Assembly: GCF_003285005.1 (NCBI RefSeq)
Contig: NZ_QMFA01000004.1
Span: 62,001-126,000, forward strand
Direction of reading: 5' to 3'
Source: Paenibacillus sp. YN15
GTDB lineage: Bacteria; Bacillota; Bacilli; Paenibacillales; NBRC-103111
Length of the DNA stretch: 64,000 bases
Position numbers and translations under genes: made by a program. The notes beneath the pieces were generated by a model. The model was not told where the DNA came from, did not search any database, and saw only the letters and a program-made list of their open reading frames with translations. Shown here in pieces: positions 8,433 to 17,059 of this stretch (position 1 is the stretch's first letter; the number at the start of each line of letters is the position of its first letter).

Positions 8433-9200
8433 CTATATCGTCATGGCTCCGAAGCCGCCGTCCACCCGCAGAAGCGAGCCGGTGACAAAGCTGGACGCCT
8501 TCTCGGAAGCCAGAAAAACCGCTGCCCCCTGAAGCTCTTCGGCACTGCCGAAGCGTCCCATGGGCGTATGGCGCATGACGCTCTCCACCCGCTCAGCGGA
8601 GAGAATCTGCCGGTTCTGCTCAGCCGGGAAAAATCCCGGAATAATGGCATTGACCCGAACCCCGCCGGGAGCAAACTCCCTGGCCAGATATTGGGTAACA
8701 TTGTTGACTGCGGCCTTGGAGGCGGAATAGGTGAACACTTTGGACAGCGGCGGGTCGGAGGATACGGAGGAAATATTGATAATGCTGCCTCCTCTGCCTG
8801 ACTCCATCATGACTTTGCCGAAAATCTGACAGGCCAGCACCACGCTCTTCAGATTCACATCCATAATCTTGTCCCATTCTTCCATGGACAGCTCGAAAAA
8901 TGGGGTGTTGCTGTTGACGCCGGGACAATTCATCAGCACATCCACTTGTCCGGTCCACTCCAGCACATCCGCAAGCGCCTGCTTCAGATCGTCGGGATTA
9001 ACAGCATCCGCCTGGAAAGCTTTAGCCCTGCCGCCGGCCGCCTCCACCTTGGCGCAAACCGCCAGAGACTTCTCCCGGTTCCGTCCGACGATGGCCACAT
9101 TGGCGCCGTGAGCGCCCAGGCCCTCCGCCATGGAGCCGCCGAGAGTGCTGTTTCCTCCGATAATCACAGCCGTTTTTCCGGTTAAATCGAACATATTCAC
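8433..9200 (-). CDS. SDR family oxidoreductase, probable D-mannonate oxidoreductase
   Basis: 255 residues, a classical short-chain dehydrogenase. The cofactor motif is GGNSTLGGSMAEGLG (residues about 14-28), the catalytic set is NISSVSS, then YSASK near 156-160, and the end is VTGSLLRVDGG. By position with uxaE and gluconokinase, and by similarity in style to B. subtilis YjmF, I infer reduction of D-fructuronate to D-mannonate with NAD(P)H. The sequence itself proves only the SDR fold; a gluconate 5-dehydrogenase-like activity is the main alternative. The GTG start at 9200 is about 10 bases after GAAGGGAA; an ATG follows two codons later. It lies 50 bp after gluconokinase and is followed by repeat array A. 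Confidence 0.8.
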   Translation of the reverse strand: MNMFDLTGKTAVIIGGNSTLGGSMAEGLGAHGANVAIVGRNREKSLAVCAKVEAAGGRAKAFQADAVNPDDLKQALADVLEWTGQVDVLMNCPGVNSNTPFFELSMEEWDKIMDVNLKSVVLACQIFGKVMMESGRGGSIINISSVSSDPPLSKVFTYSASKAAVNNVTQYLAREFAPGGVRVNAIIPGFFPAEQNRQILSAERVESVMRHTPMGRFGSAEELQGAAVFLASEKASSFVTGSLLRVDGGFGAMTI

Positions 9201-9250
9201 GCCTGAATCGTTCCCTTCCCGTAAATAAAATTTGACGAAGCTGAAGACAA

Positions 9251-10804
9251 CTACAGTTGCTCCTTCTGGAATGCGGCAATTTCGTCAAATTCCCGGCTCA
9301 ACTGATGATACACTTTTTGGTAAAGAGGTGTCAAACGCTTATAGATGTTATGGTCCTCCTGGCGTTTCACATGCCGGGTGCCCGCCTTGACCCAGCCGTG
9401 GATGCCGGAGAAGTCCTTGACCTCGCCCATGGCGAACAGCCCCAATTGGGCCGCGCCCAGCCCGGAGGCCTCGATGGCATCCGGCACGGACAGGGTGGTG
9501 CCCATCACATCCGCCAGCATCTGGCGCCAGAATTCGGAGCGGGCGAAGCCGCCGGACGCCCGGATTTCCTCCGGTTCGCCCACCAGACCGGCCAAGGCCT
9601 CGGCCACGGAATGGATGCGGTACATAACGCCCTCCAGCACGGCGCGGATCATATGGCTTTTGGTGTGGGCCAACGAAAGGCCGAAGAACACGCCTCTGGC
9701 ATTGGCGTTCCAGTAGGGCGCCCGCTCCCCTGCCAAGAGGGGCAGGAAAATCAGCCCGCCGGAACCGGCAGGCACCGCGGCGGCCAGTTGGGTGAGGTAA
9801 TCGTAGGGGTCCATGCCCCGCCGTCTCCCCTCCTCGGCCTCCAGGGTAGCCAGAGTGTCCCGCACCCAGCGGAACATAATCCCGCCGTTGTTGATGGCGC
9901 CGCCCACCACCCAGAAATCCTCCTTCAGGGCGTAGCAGAACAGCCTTCCTTCGGGATCGGTCAGGGGCTTGCGGGTAACGGCCCGGACAGCGCCGCTGGT
10001 GCCGATGGACACCGCCCAGACGCCGTGCTCGAAGGCGCCGGAGCCCAGGTTGGCCAGCACGCCGTCTGAAGCCCCCACCACACCGGGAGTAGAAGGCAGG
10101 ATGCCCATACGGCGGGCAATCCCCGGCTCAATCCCCTCCAGCACATGAACAGTGGACACAGGGGTGGATAGACGGTCCGGGGTAATACCGGCCAAAGCCA
10201 GCGCTTCCTTGTCCCATTCCAGATGGTTCAGATTAAACAGCCCGGTGGCGCTGGCGATGGAATAGTCCACCACATATTGGCCGAACCAGCGGTACATGAC
10301 ATATTCCTTGATGCCGATGAACTTGTAGGCATTCTGATGGATTTCCGGCATACTGTCCTTCATCCAGACCAGCTTCACGAAGGGAGACATGGGATGAATG
10401 GGAGTGCCGGTGCGCATATAGATGGAGCGCCCCTTATGCTCCTTTTTAATGATATCCGCCGTGAGCACAGCCCGGTTGTCCGCCCAGGTGATCAGGTTGG
10501 TGAGCGGTTTGCCCTGCTCATCAACGGCGATCAGCCCGTGCATGGCGGAGCTGAAGGAAATGCACAGGAGCTGCTCCGCGGGAATGTCGGCCTTGGTCAG
10601 AACCGCGGCCACCGCCCCGGTAACCGCTTCGCAAATTTCCTCCGGGTCCTGCTCCGCCACATCAGCCTTGGGGGTGAACATGGGGTACTCCACGGAGTGG
10701 CCGGCCACCACCTGGCCGTCCGTTCCGCGGATCACCAGCGTCTTGGCGCTGGTGGTGCCGATGTCGACTGCAAGAATATAAGGCTTCGCCGCCAGTTGAC
10801 TCAT
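9251..10804 (-). CDS. gntK: Gluconokinase, FGGY family
   Basis: Phosphorylates D-gluconate to 6-phosphogluconate with ATP. 517 residues, the usual size of Bacillales GntK. The N-terminal ATPase motif is ILAVDIGTTSAKTLVIRG. Middle motifs are SFSSAMHGLIAVDEQG, ITWADNRA and a SIGTSGAVRAVTRKP phosphate-binding loop. C-terminal motifs are LLAGERAPYWNANARGVFFG and ASGGFARSEFWRQMLADVMG. Its ATG directly follows the stop of the upstream LarA-like gene (TAAATG, no spacing), so the two are translationally coupled. With the gnd gene downstream, gluconate made in this operon can enter the oxidative pentose phosphate branch. Confidence 0.93.
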   Translation of the reverse strand: MSQLAAKPYILAVDIGTTSAKTLVIRGTDGQVVAGHSVEYPMFTPKADVAEQDPEEICEAVTGAVAAVLTKADIPAEQLLCISFSSAMHGLIAVDEQGKPLTNLITWADNRAVLTADIIKKEHKGRSIYMRTGTPIHPMSPFVKLVWMKDSMPEIHQNAYKFIGIKEYVMYRWFGQYVVDYSIASATGLFNLNHLEWDKEALALAGITPDRLSTPVSTVHVLEGIEPGIARRMGILPSTPGVVGASDGVLANLGSGAFEHGVWAVSIGTSGAVRAVTRKPLTDPEGRLFCYALKEDFWVVGGAINNGGIMFRWVRDTLATLEAEEGRRRGMDPYDYLTQLAAAVPAGSGGLIFLPLLAGERAPYWNANARGVFFGLSLAHTKSHMIRAVLEGVMYRIHSVAEALAGLVGEPEEIRASGGFARSEFWRQMLADVMGTTLSVPDAIEASGLGAAQLGLFAMGEVKDFSGIHGWVKAGTRHVKRQEDHNIYKRLTPLYQKVYHQLSREFDEIAAFQKEQL

Positions 10805-12073
10805 TTAGAAAAGATCCCCTTCCTCGTTGAATGCCAGCTCATAGGGCTCTGACAGAATTTCAATATCCGGATGGCGCTTGGCCTCCTCCAGAAGGGTTTC
10901 GGAAATTTCGATCTCGCCCAGATGCAGCGTATCCCGGATGCGGACCAGCCGGCAGGTGGTATAGTCCAGAATATTGCAGGTTTTCACCGCCGCCTGGATG
11001 GTCAGCTTCTGGTTGGCCAGGGTGGTGGCGATTTTGGTGGGCGCGCACACGGTGGAGGTCAGCCCGTTGGCATAGGTAGCCGGCCGGTCCATCTTATCCA
11101 CCAGGCGCTGGGTGGTGAAATCCGCGGTGCCTACGCCGTTGGCGTTGCCCTTGGTCTCCGGGGTCAGGTCCAGCACCGCCATCTTGGTCACATCCGGACC
11201 GCCATGGGCGTACGGAGTGGGATAACGGCCGGTAATATTGGGGTCCATGCCGTCGCCGCTGATGTTTTTGCCGATGTAGTCAATGATCAGCACATCCAGC
11301 TGATCGAAGAGAATCCGCGGCAGGCGGGCTTTGGCTTCCTTCAGAAGCTCCTCCTCCCGGCTCTCGATCTGCGCCGCGGGCAAAGCCTCCACCCGGCAGG
11401 TTTCATCATAGGCGTTCTCGATTAACGCGATACCGAACACAATGGGCAGCTTGCCCAGCATAATGTTGGCCATCGCCGGCACATTCTCGGCCATATACTT
11501 GAAGCCCAGCTGATGGCAGGCCTCGGCGCCTTTTTGCTTGCCCAGGCCGATGGAGATCATCTTCATGATCCCGCTTTCGATCCGGCCGCGGAAGGCGGTG
11601 TGGGGCTTCACCCGGTTGATGACCACGATGGCATCGGCCTCGTTGGCGTATTTGTCCACATAGACCGGCAATCCGTTGGGCAGCTCTGCCAGCTTGACAA
11701 CCTCCATGGTGGAGCGCACCTCAACCCCCATGGTAGCCTCATCGATGCCCAGATGATGCAGCACTTCCTTTTGGCCCTCGGCGGTGGCCCCGCCATGGCT
11801 GCCCATGCAGGGAACGATGAACGGATGGGCCCCGATGTTCTTGATGGCATCCACTGTGGCCCGGGTAACAGCCGCAATGTTGGCAATGCCGCGGCTGCCC
11901 ACGGCTACGGCTACCTGCTGGCCCGGCTTGACGGCATCCAGGGTGCCGGGCTTCTTCAGCTCCTCCTGGAGAGCGGCAACGGGATCGGCAAGCTTGGTGT
12001 TGTCAAAACGCTGGCGGATGCGCACGACCCGCGGAACCGGAATATCGTGCAATAATGTTTCCAGGATGCTCAT
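10805..12073 (-). CDS. LarA-superfamily protein, candidate gluconate/mannonate 2-epimerase
   Basis: 422 residues, a lactate racemase N-terminal (DUF2088-type) fold. GSHGGA places a His at 93. NRVKPHTAFRGRIESGIMK places a His at 158 and a Lys at 171, in the positions where LarA uses His residues and the lysine that carries the nickel-pincer cofactor. The LarA DxxR motif is replaced by GSRGI. From memory, some members of this superfamily are D-gluconate 2-epimerases that interconvert D-mannonate and D-gluconate. The surrounding uxaE, SDR, gntK and gnd fit that activity well. No cofactor-synthesis genes (larB, larC, larE) occur in the window. RBS GGAGG precedes ATG 12073. The activity is inferred, not shown. 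Confidence 0.75.
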   Translation of the reverse strand: MSILETLLHDIPVPRVVRIRQRFDNTKLADPVAALQEELKKPGTLDAVKPGQQVAVAVGSRGIANIAAVTRATVDAIKNIGAHPFIVPCMGSHGGATAEGQKEVLHHLGIDEATMGVEVRSTMEVVKLAELPNGLPVYVDKYANEADAIVVINRVKPHTAFRGRIESGIMKMISIGLGKQKGAEACHQLGFKYMAENVPAMANIMLGKLPIVFGIALIENAYDETCRVEALPAAQIESREEELLKEAKARLPRILFDQLDVLIIDYIGKNISGDGMDPNITGRYPTPYAHGGPDVTKMAVLDLTPETKGNANGVGTADFTTQRLVDKMDRPATYANGLTSTVCAPTKIATTLANQKLTIQAAVKTCNILDYTTCRLVRIRDTLHLGEIEISETLLEEAKRHPDIEILSEPYELAFNEEGDLF

Positions 12074-12113
12074 GACGATAACCTCCGTATATGTGGAATA
12101 TGGGTAAAGCCTG

Positions 12114-13601
12114 TTATTTGTTCAAAAGACGCAGATGCTTGCCGATATGGGCGGCCAAAGCGGCGTCATACTGGTCCTCATGCTCGGACAGGGTATGGAA
12201 AAACTCGGTTTTGAACAGGGGCTCTCCCGCTTCGTCCTTGGCTTGCAGCAGCAGCCCGTAAGTAATATGAAGCAGTTGTCTGGCGTTGTTGTCGTCCATG
12301 TAAGTATGAAGGTCGCTGTCCCCGGTTTGATCCAGCGGCTTGATGGCTGCAATGTCGGTGGTTACATGATAGTATGCCTTGGCCTCCAGGAAATGCTCCA
12401 GGGCATAAGCGTGCATCCTCCGGTAGAGCTGCGGATTGAACTTGGCCACGATCCGCACCGCCTCCAGCCAGTTGGTGCCGGCGGTTTTCACATGGAAGCG
12501 GCCGGTGGTATGTTTGGCAACCAGCGGGAACACCGAGAATTTGTCGCTGCCGGAGTGGATGGAGAGCTTGTAGCCGAACTGGTCGGCAATGGCCGCATGA
12601 ACCTCCAGCTCCTTCTCGAACTGCTCCAAATCGCCGATGTAATCGATGCCCTTCTGGAATTCGCCGCAGAAGCGGGGCGCCATGCTGTGGATGGAAACCT
12701 CCCGGTCATACAGCTCCTTGGCCACCAGATAGTGGGAGGCGGGATCGGTGGGCGTTTCCGTTTCATCGATGGAGATTTCAAAGTCTACAACCCGTCCGGC
12801 ATTGACAATATAGGTTACGTAAATATGAACCATAAATTCAATGGCCTCGCCGTATATCAGCACATTCTTCATCAGGCTCTTCTTGTCGAAGGTCAGACGG
12901 TGCTCCTTGGCCTCAAATTCCAGGTCCAGGTATTTCTTTTCGTAGTAGCTGCGGCGTTCTTCCGGCACGGTCAGATACTTGGCGGCCAGCTCCTCATCGG
13001 ACAAGCCTTCGATGGTGTTGTCGATTTTCTCCGAGCAGTCCAGGGTCAGCATGGTGAAGCCCATGTCCAGGGACATCTTGATGTCGGCCTCCACTTTCAG
13101 GTGATCTCCGTCGGCGCCGAAGCCGTCCTTGTAGCCCTCCTGGAACACGGCGAAGCAGGCCGCGTCCACCACTTGGTTGTAGTCCCGGCCGGTCAGGGTA
13201 AGCTCCCGGATGCTTTGCTGCGCCAGAATGGGGCGGATATCCCGTCCGCGGACGGTTTGAATATGGCCCGGAGAAGCCAATCCCAGCCGGTCGCCCAGCC
13301 CGATGGTGGAGATTCCGGTGCCGAAGGCCCGGGGGACGGTGTACAGCAGATATTTATTCAGCACCAACCGGTTTTCGTGGGTCAGAGGGCATATCTTGCC
13401 GCCATCCTCCTCCCGGCCGTTCAGTTCCTCATAGAAGGCTCCCTCGCCTGCGGCCAGAATGAATTTCTCGTCGCCGTGTTTGACCATGAGCAGGGCAGCG
13501 CCATCCAATGTCGTGTAGGAGCCCGGATAACTCTTTACACCCCAATCTCCAGTTGTCTCGCCTTTTTTCAAACCTTCCATTGCCCTTGCATAGACACCCA
13601 C
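12114..13601 (-). CDS. uxaE: Tagaturonate epimerase family protein
   Basis: 495 residues from a GTG at 13601, which has GGAGG 9 bases upstream; the reading frame extends further but without a ribosome binding site. The protein matches my recollection of UxaE, first described in Thermotoga, which epimerises D-tagaturonate and D-fructuronate. Recognisable stretches are FGTGISTIGLGDRLGLASPG, ADGDHLKVEADI, FEISIDETETPTDP, FCGEFQKGIDYIGD and YKLSIHSGSDKFSV; His and Asp/Glu residues in these are likely metal or substrate ligands. First structural gene after the LacI regulator, 40 bp before the LarA-like gene. A candidate cre lies just upstream. Annotation is confident at family level, less so for the exact substrate. 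Confidence 0.82.
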   Translation of the reverse strand: MGVYARAMEGLKKGETTGDWGVKSYPGSYTTLDGAALLMVKHGDEKFILAAGEGAFYEELNGREEDGGKICPLTHENRLVLNKYLLYTVPRAFGTGISTIGLGDRLGLASPGHIQTVRGRDIRPILAQQSIRELTLTGRDYNQVVDAACFAVFQEGYKDGFGADGDHLKVEADIKMSLDMGFTMLTLDCSEKIDNTIEGLSDEELAAKYLTVPEERRSYYEKKYLDLEFEAKEHRLTFDKKSLMKNVLIYGEAIEFMVHIYVTYIVNAGRVVDFEISIDETETPTDPASHYLVAKELYDREVSIHSMAPRFCGEFQKGIDYIGDLEQFEKELEVHAAIADQFGYKLSIHSGSDKFSVFPLVAKHTTGRFHVKTAGTNWLEAVRIVAKFNPQLYRRMHAYALEHFLEAKAYYHVTTDIAAIKPLDQTGDSDLHTYMDDNNARQLLHITYGLLLQAKDEAGEPLFKTEFFHTLSEHEDQYDAALAAHIGKHLRLLNK

Positions 13602-13626
13602 AGTCAATCGCCTCCATAATTTAGTT

Positions 13627-13641
13627 GGTTTTCGCTTACAT
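13627..13641 (-). promoter_or_regulatory. Candidate catabolite-responsive element (cre)
   Basis: On the minus strand this reads ATGTAAGCGAAAACC. It matches 14 of 15 positions of the CcpA consensus WTGNAANCGNWWNCA. It sits 26 bp upstream of the uxaE start, in a place where bound CcpA or the LacI-type regulator could block transcription of the hexuronate genes. Confidence 0.55.
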
Positions 13642-13713
13642 AGGATGTTGTTTGGAAAAAACACCGGCCCTGTCTCCAATAGCCGCTGTATTTTCCTTCC
13701 CAACATATATGAG

Positions 13714-14721
13714 CTAAGCCTTTGCAGGCTCTGCTACCGATTCGCGCACCACCAGCTCCGTACGCAGATAGATGGTTTCCGGAGCCAGCGTTTTTTGCTC
13801 GATGCTCTCCAGGAGCACCAGCGCTCCTTGTCTGCTGATCTCCTCAATGGGCCGCTTGACAGTGGTCAAGGCAGGCGACAGATAAGCGGAGAACATGCTG
13901 TCGTCGAAGCCGGCGACGGACACGTCCCCGGGGACTTGAAGTCCCGCGTCATGCACCGCCTTTACCGCACCCACCGCCATATCGTCGTTCATGCAAAAAA
14001 CCGCGGTAGGCCGTTCCGGCAGAGCGAGCAGCTTGAGCATGGCCGTATAGCCGCTTTTCAAATCATAGCTTGCCCCAACCTGATAGGATTCCTTCAATTC
14101 GATTCCGGCATCCTGCAATGCGCGGACAAAGCCGTCTCTCCGCTCCAGCGTAGAGTGGAAAATTTCCTTACCGGAGATAATGGCGATCCGCCGGTGCCCT
14201 TTTTTGATCATATAGTTCACGACCTTGTAAGAGCCGTGGGAATCGTCGGACAAAATATTGATGGCCGGAAGCCCCTCCACCTTGCGGTTCAGCACAATAT
14301 GGGGGATGCCCGCTTCGGACAAATGATGCAGGAACGGCTCATCCTTGGCGCTTTGGCTCATGACAATTACGCCGTCGAAGCTCTTGCGGTGAATGCTGCG
14401 GTAATGCTCGTAGTCGTCGATCCCCCGCACCACCAGATTGTACGCATCCTTCACTACACTGTTAATACCCCGAACTGTCTCGTAGAAAAACCCGGCCGAT
14501 GTGCCGGTATTCAATGTGGAGAAGAATAATCCGATATTATAGGAGCGGTCCATTACCAGGCTTTTGGCGCTGAAATTGGGGGTATAGCCCATCTCCTGGG
14601 CCAGCTGCTTGATCTTCTCCTTGGTTTCGGAGTTGATCAGCGGACTATCGTTCAGCGCCCGCGATACGGTGGTGTGGGAGACCTGCGCCAACCGGGCGAT
14701 ATCCTTGATTGTAACGTTCAT
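13714..14721 (-). CDS. LacI family transcriptional regulator of the hexuronate operon
   Basis: 335 residues. The N-terminal LacI helix-turn-helix is MNVTIKDIARLAQVSHTTVS followed by RALND and the hinge-helix region SAKSL. The rest is a periplasmic-binding-protein-like sensor domain (YNIGLFFSTLNTGTSAGFF, SVAGFDDSMFSAYLSPALTTV). ATG 14721 has GAGGTG 6 bases upstream; two earlier in-frame starts are less likely. It is the first gene in the same direction as uxaE, 112 bp upstream of it, so it probably senses a hexuronate or aldonate intermediate and represses the operon. A palindrome lies just upstream of its own start. Confidence 0.85.
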   Translation of the reverse strand: MNVTIKDIARLAQVSHTTVSRALNDSPLINSETKEKIKQLAQEMGYTPNFSAKSLVMDRSYNIGLFFSTLNTGTSAGFFYETVRGINSVVKDAYNLVVRGIDDYEHYRSIHRKSFDGVIVMSQSAKDEPFLHHLSEAGIPHIVLNRKVEGLPAINILSDDSHGSYKVVNYMIKKGHRRIAIISGKEIFHSTLERRDGFVRALQDAGIELKESYQVGASYDLKSGYTAMLKLLALPERPTAVFCMNDDMAVGAVKAVHDAGLQVPGDVSVAGFDDSMFSAYLSPALTTVKRPIEEISRQGALVLLESIEQKTLAPETIYLRTELVVRESVAEPAKA

Positions 14722-14740
14722 AACGTTCACCTCGATTCTC

Positions 14741-14755
14741 ATGATAACATATCAT
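14741..14755. promoter_or_regulatory. Palindrome upstream of the LacI gene, candidate operator
   Basis: ATGATA-ACA-TATCAT, a perfect 6 bp inverted repeat with a 3 bp spacer, 20 bp before the regulator's ATG. It could be an autoregulatory site. It does not carry the central CG typical of many LacI operators, so the call is tentative. Confidence 0.35.
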
Positions 14756-14838
14756 GCACACGTTAACAATCCAAAAAATTGAAAGAGCCCGACTTATTGT
14801 CCGGACTCCTTTTCACCCTTTTAAAATTCCGCATCCGT

Positions 14839-15435
14839 TCAGCATTCCAGCATGATCAACTCCCGTCTCATCTCTTCCAGCCGGCTCTTGGATTTTTCCG
14901 CCGCCTCCGTATCGCCCAGCATCAGGGCCTCATGGAGACAGGCCAGCTCATAATCCATCTCCAGCCGCAGCACCGGCGCCCGCTCCTCGGCGCGCTTGGA
15001 CTTGAAGGCCTGAATAATCTGCTCCGTCGTGATCATTGGCTCCCGTTGGAATAACACCTTATGCTCCACCCCCGAAATCTCCACAGACCGGATGATTTCC
15101 CCGAACATAATGTTCTCAATCAGGATTTGCCGGTCCCGGAACCGTTTGACTATGGCATGGCCGCGGGTATCCCCGATCATTTTCTCCATGAGCTCCGCCA
15201 GCTTTTCGTCCTTGATGGAATAATTGCCCACAATCTTGTATTTATCGCCGATCCGCTGAAATTTCAATTTCACTAGCTTACGGCCCGAACGGATGGATAT
15301 GATAAAATGCTGGTCACTTTCATTCCAGTACAGCGAGAAGCCCTCCTGAATCAACGCTTTAATGAAAAAACGGATTTGCCGCCGATCAAATCTCAGCTCC
15401 AGGTTGCAATATTCCACCTCATGACTCTTATTCAC
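14839..15435 (-). CDS. Hypothetical cytosolic protein
   Basis: 198 residues from a GTG at 15435 with a strong AAGGAGG 7 bases upstream. No signal peptide or membrane segment. Charged, with alternating beta and helical stretches (EYCNLELRFDRRQIRFFIKAL, HFIISIRSGRKLVKLKF) and a helical C-terminus rich in Glu, Lys and Arg (ELACLHEALMLGDTEAAEKSKSR). I do not recognise the family. It stands alone between the LacI gene, which ends the cluster upstream of it in the same direction, and a 350 bp non-coding stretch. Confidence 0.7.
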   Translation of the reverse strand: MNKSHEVEYCNLELRFDRRQIRFFIKALIQEGFSLYWNESDQHFIISIRSGRKLVKLKFQRIGDKYKIVGNYSIKDEKLAELMEKMIGDTRGHAIVKRFRDRQILIENIMFGEIIRSVEISGVEHKVLFQREPMITTEQIIQAFKSKRAEERAPVLRLEMDYELACLHEALMLGDTEAAEKSKSRLEEMRRELIMLEC

Positions 15436-15798
15436 GGCAATCCCTCCTTGATGGTTAATCCTCCCCATGTTTCATTGATTACTGAATCTTCTGAAAATTA
15501 AACCTTTCCTCCATCTTATTATGAAATGTATGTTTTAGCAACTTGGTTTATTGACTATTTATTTGCCGGACAAAACAAATTGTAAGCGAATACATTTATA
15601 GAAGGCTCATCTTAAGAAAATTTTAGGAATTGGCGCCGCAACGCAAACCTGTCTGCCCGCGTATATGTTTGTAACGTATCGGCAACCGAATTTGTAATCA
15701 ATTTAACATGGTGGATTAACGTAATCTTAAGGTTGGGCGGATATAATCTACGGGTATACGGATATACTATGGCCTAAACGAACAGGAAGGTGATGGAA
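15436..15798. other. Divergent intergenic region
   Basis: About 360 bp between the hypothetical minus-strand gene and the secreted plus-strand protein, so it must contain two divergent promoters. A TATAAT at about 15750 and a TATACT at about 15763 are possible -10 boxes for the plus-strand gene, but neither has a good -35 at the right distance. No RNA gene seen. Confidence 0.35.
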
Positions 15799-16578
15799 TT
15801 GGAATCCCTCTATGCCAGAAAAACATTATCAAGCGCGGTCGCTCTTTCTCTAGTGCTATCCGGTTGTCTCTTAGTGGGCAGCGGCAGCGCAAACGCCTCC
15901 GCAGCCGGTTCCTTCAGCCTGGGCGCCAAGGGCCAGCAAGTAGAGCGTTATGCAAGCCTGACGGATCTGCAGACCCGCTGGCGCAAGCAGGCTGTGGAGC
16001 TGCATAAGGCGGGACCTCATTTCTATGAGGAAACCGCGCAGATTCTCGGAATGGAGAAGTCGGCACTGACCGACCAGCTGAAATCCGGGAAGAGCATTGT
16101 GGACATTGCCAAGGAAAAAGGCATCACCGAGGCTGCCCTGGTGGAGAAAATTATGGCCGGGCGTTCCGCCAAGCTGGAGGAAGCCGTCCAAAGCGGCAAG
16201 CTGACCCGGGAACGGGCGGACACCATCAAAACCAAAATGCAAAGCCACCTGGCCCAGCAATTGAAGCATAAAGGCCTGTTTGATGAAGGAGCCGGGCACC
16301 CCCACCACAAGCGGGGAGAGCTGATCCCCCATCTGGGCCCGGAGAAGCTGTCCGGCATGCTGGGCATGAGCAAGGATGAGCTGGTGGCCCAGCTCAAAAC
16401 AGGCAAATCCCTGGCGGAGATTGCCGCCGAGAAGGGGATTTCCAAGGATGACCTGATCGCCAAGATCAAGGATGAGCTGACCCCGGCGCTGGAAAAGGCC
16501 ATTGAGCGCAAGGCCCCGCTGGAGCAGGCAAAAGACAAGGTGAAGGGCAAGGAGAAAACCAAGGACAAAACCAAATAA
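15799..16578 (+). CDS. Exported protein with two helical LGM-GKS-EKGI repeats
   Basis: About 259 residues. The N-terminus has a signal sequence (SAVALSLVLSGCLLVGSGSA); the LSGC could be a lipobox, but the hydrophobic stretch continues and an ANASA site could be cut by signal peptidase I, so the anchoring is open. The mature part has two copies of a roughly 45-residue unit: LGMEKSALTDQLKSGKSIVD and LGMSKDELVAQLKTGKSLAE, each followed by IAxEKGI and a xLxxKI helix. The tail is Lys-rich (KDKVKGKEKTKDKTK). The AGGAAGG at 15784-15790 is 8 bases from a TTG at 15799; the ATG at 15793 is only 2 bases away, so TTG seems the real start. Function unknown, probably in the cell envelope. Confidence 0.7.
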   Translation: MESLYARKTLSSAVALSLVLSGCLLVGSGSANASAAGSFSLGAKGQQVERYASLTDLQTRWRKQAVELHKAGPHFYEETAQILGMEKSALTDQLKSGKSIVDIAKEKGITEAALVEKIMAGRSAKLEEAVQSGKLTRERADTIKTKMQSHLAQQLKHKGLFDEGAGHPHHKRGELIPHLGPEKLSGMLGMSKDELVAQLKTGKSLAEIAAEKGISKDDLIAKIKDELTPALEKAIERKAPLEQAKDKVKGKEKTKDKTK

Positions 16579-16585
16579 AGCTGAA

Positions 16586-16630
16586 AAAACCTCTTCCCGC
16601 GTGAACGTTTCTCACGGGGAAGAGGTTTTG
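16586..16630 (+). terminator. Rho-independent terminator
   Basis: Stem AAAACCTCTTCCC / GGGGAAGAGGTTTT with a loop of about 18 nt, then a T-rich stretch. It follows the stop of the exported repeat protein by 8 bp. Confidence 0.85.
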
Positions 16631-16698
16631 TTATTGTTGCCGCGGCGCGTGGCAGGAGCCTGGTTGGCTATCTGAGACAAGAGTTTATGCTTTTCATG

Positions 16699-16891
16699 AT
16701 AGCGGAAGTGAATGTTCCACTATTTGGGCGGAGCAGCCTTTTTCAGGTGGATAGCGGAAGCCTGTTTTCCGCTATTGGCCGTGAAGCTGGCGCTTTACCC
16801 GATCAAACGGTACCATAGCGGAAGTTTGCCTTCCCTTATGGAGCGATTAGCCAGCCGCCGCAGCCAATAGCGGAAGTCTGCCTTCCGTTAT
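16699..16891. repeat. Intergenic four-unit palindromic array B
   Basis: Anchors at 16720, 16772 (direct) and 16818, 16870 (inverted), spacing 52-46-52. The word is CGGAAG, and each unit is itself palindromic (ATAGCGGAAG with CTTCCGCTAT). Two further degenerate units follow up to about 16995. It lies between the convergent exported-protein gene and ftsY and fills most of the 430 bp gap. Confidence 0.75.
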
Positions 16892-17059
16892 CCTGCATGG
16901 TTCGCGGGTCCATATGCTGGCCAGGCAGAACGGAAGCGATTTTCCGCTACGCTTGAATAAGGAACGGCATCCGGGAAAATAGCTTCCGTTATTTTGTATG
17001 TGACCCAAAAAAGAGGGCCAGCCCGCAAAAGCAGGCCACCCCGTATTCTACTGGCTCCT

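Noticed and set aside
12135-13619. Open frame of 494 codons opposite uxaE
   Set aside because: No recognisable motif, no ribosome binding site, antisense shadow of a well-supported gene.
16699-16995. Considered as a CRISPR array because of regular short repeats
   Set aside because: The repeats are palindromic, change orientation in the middle, have similar spacers and no cas genes are near.
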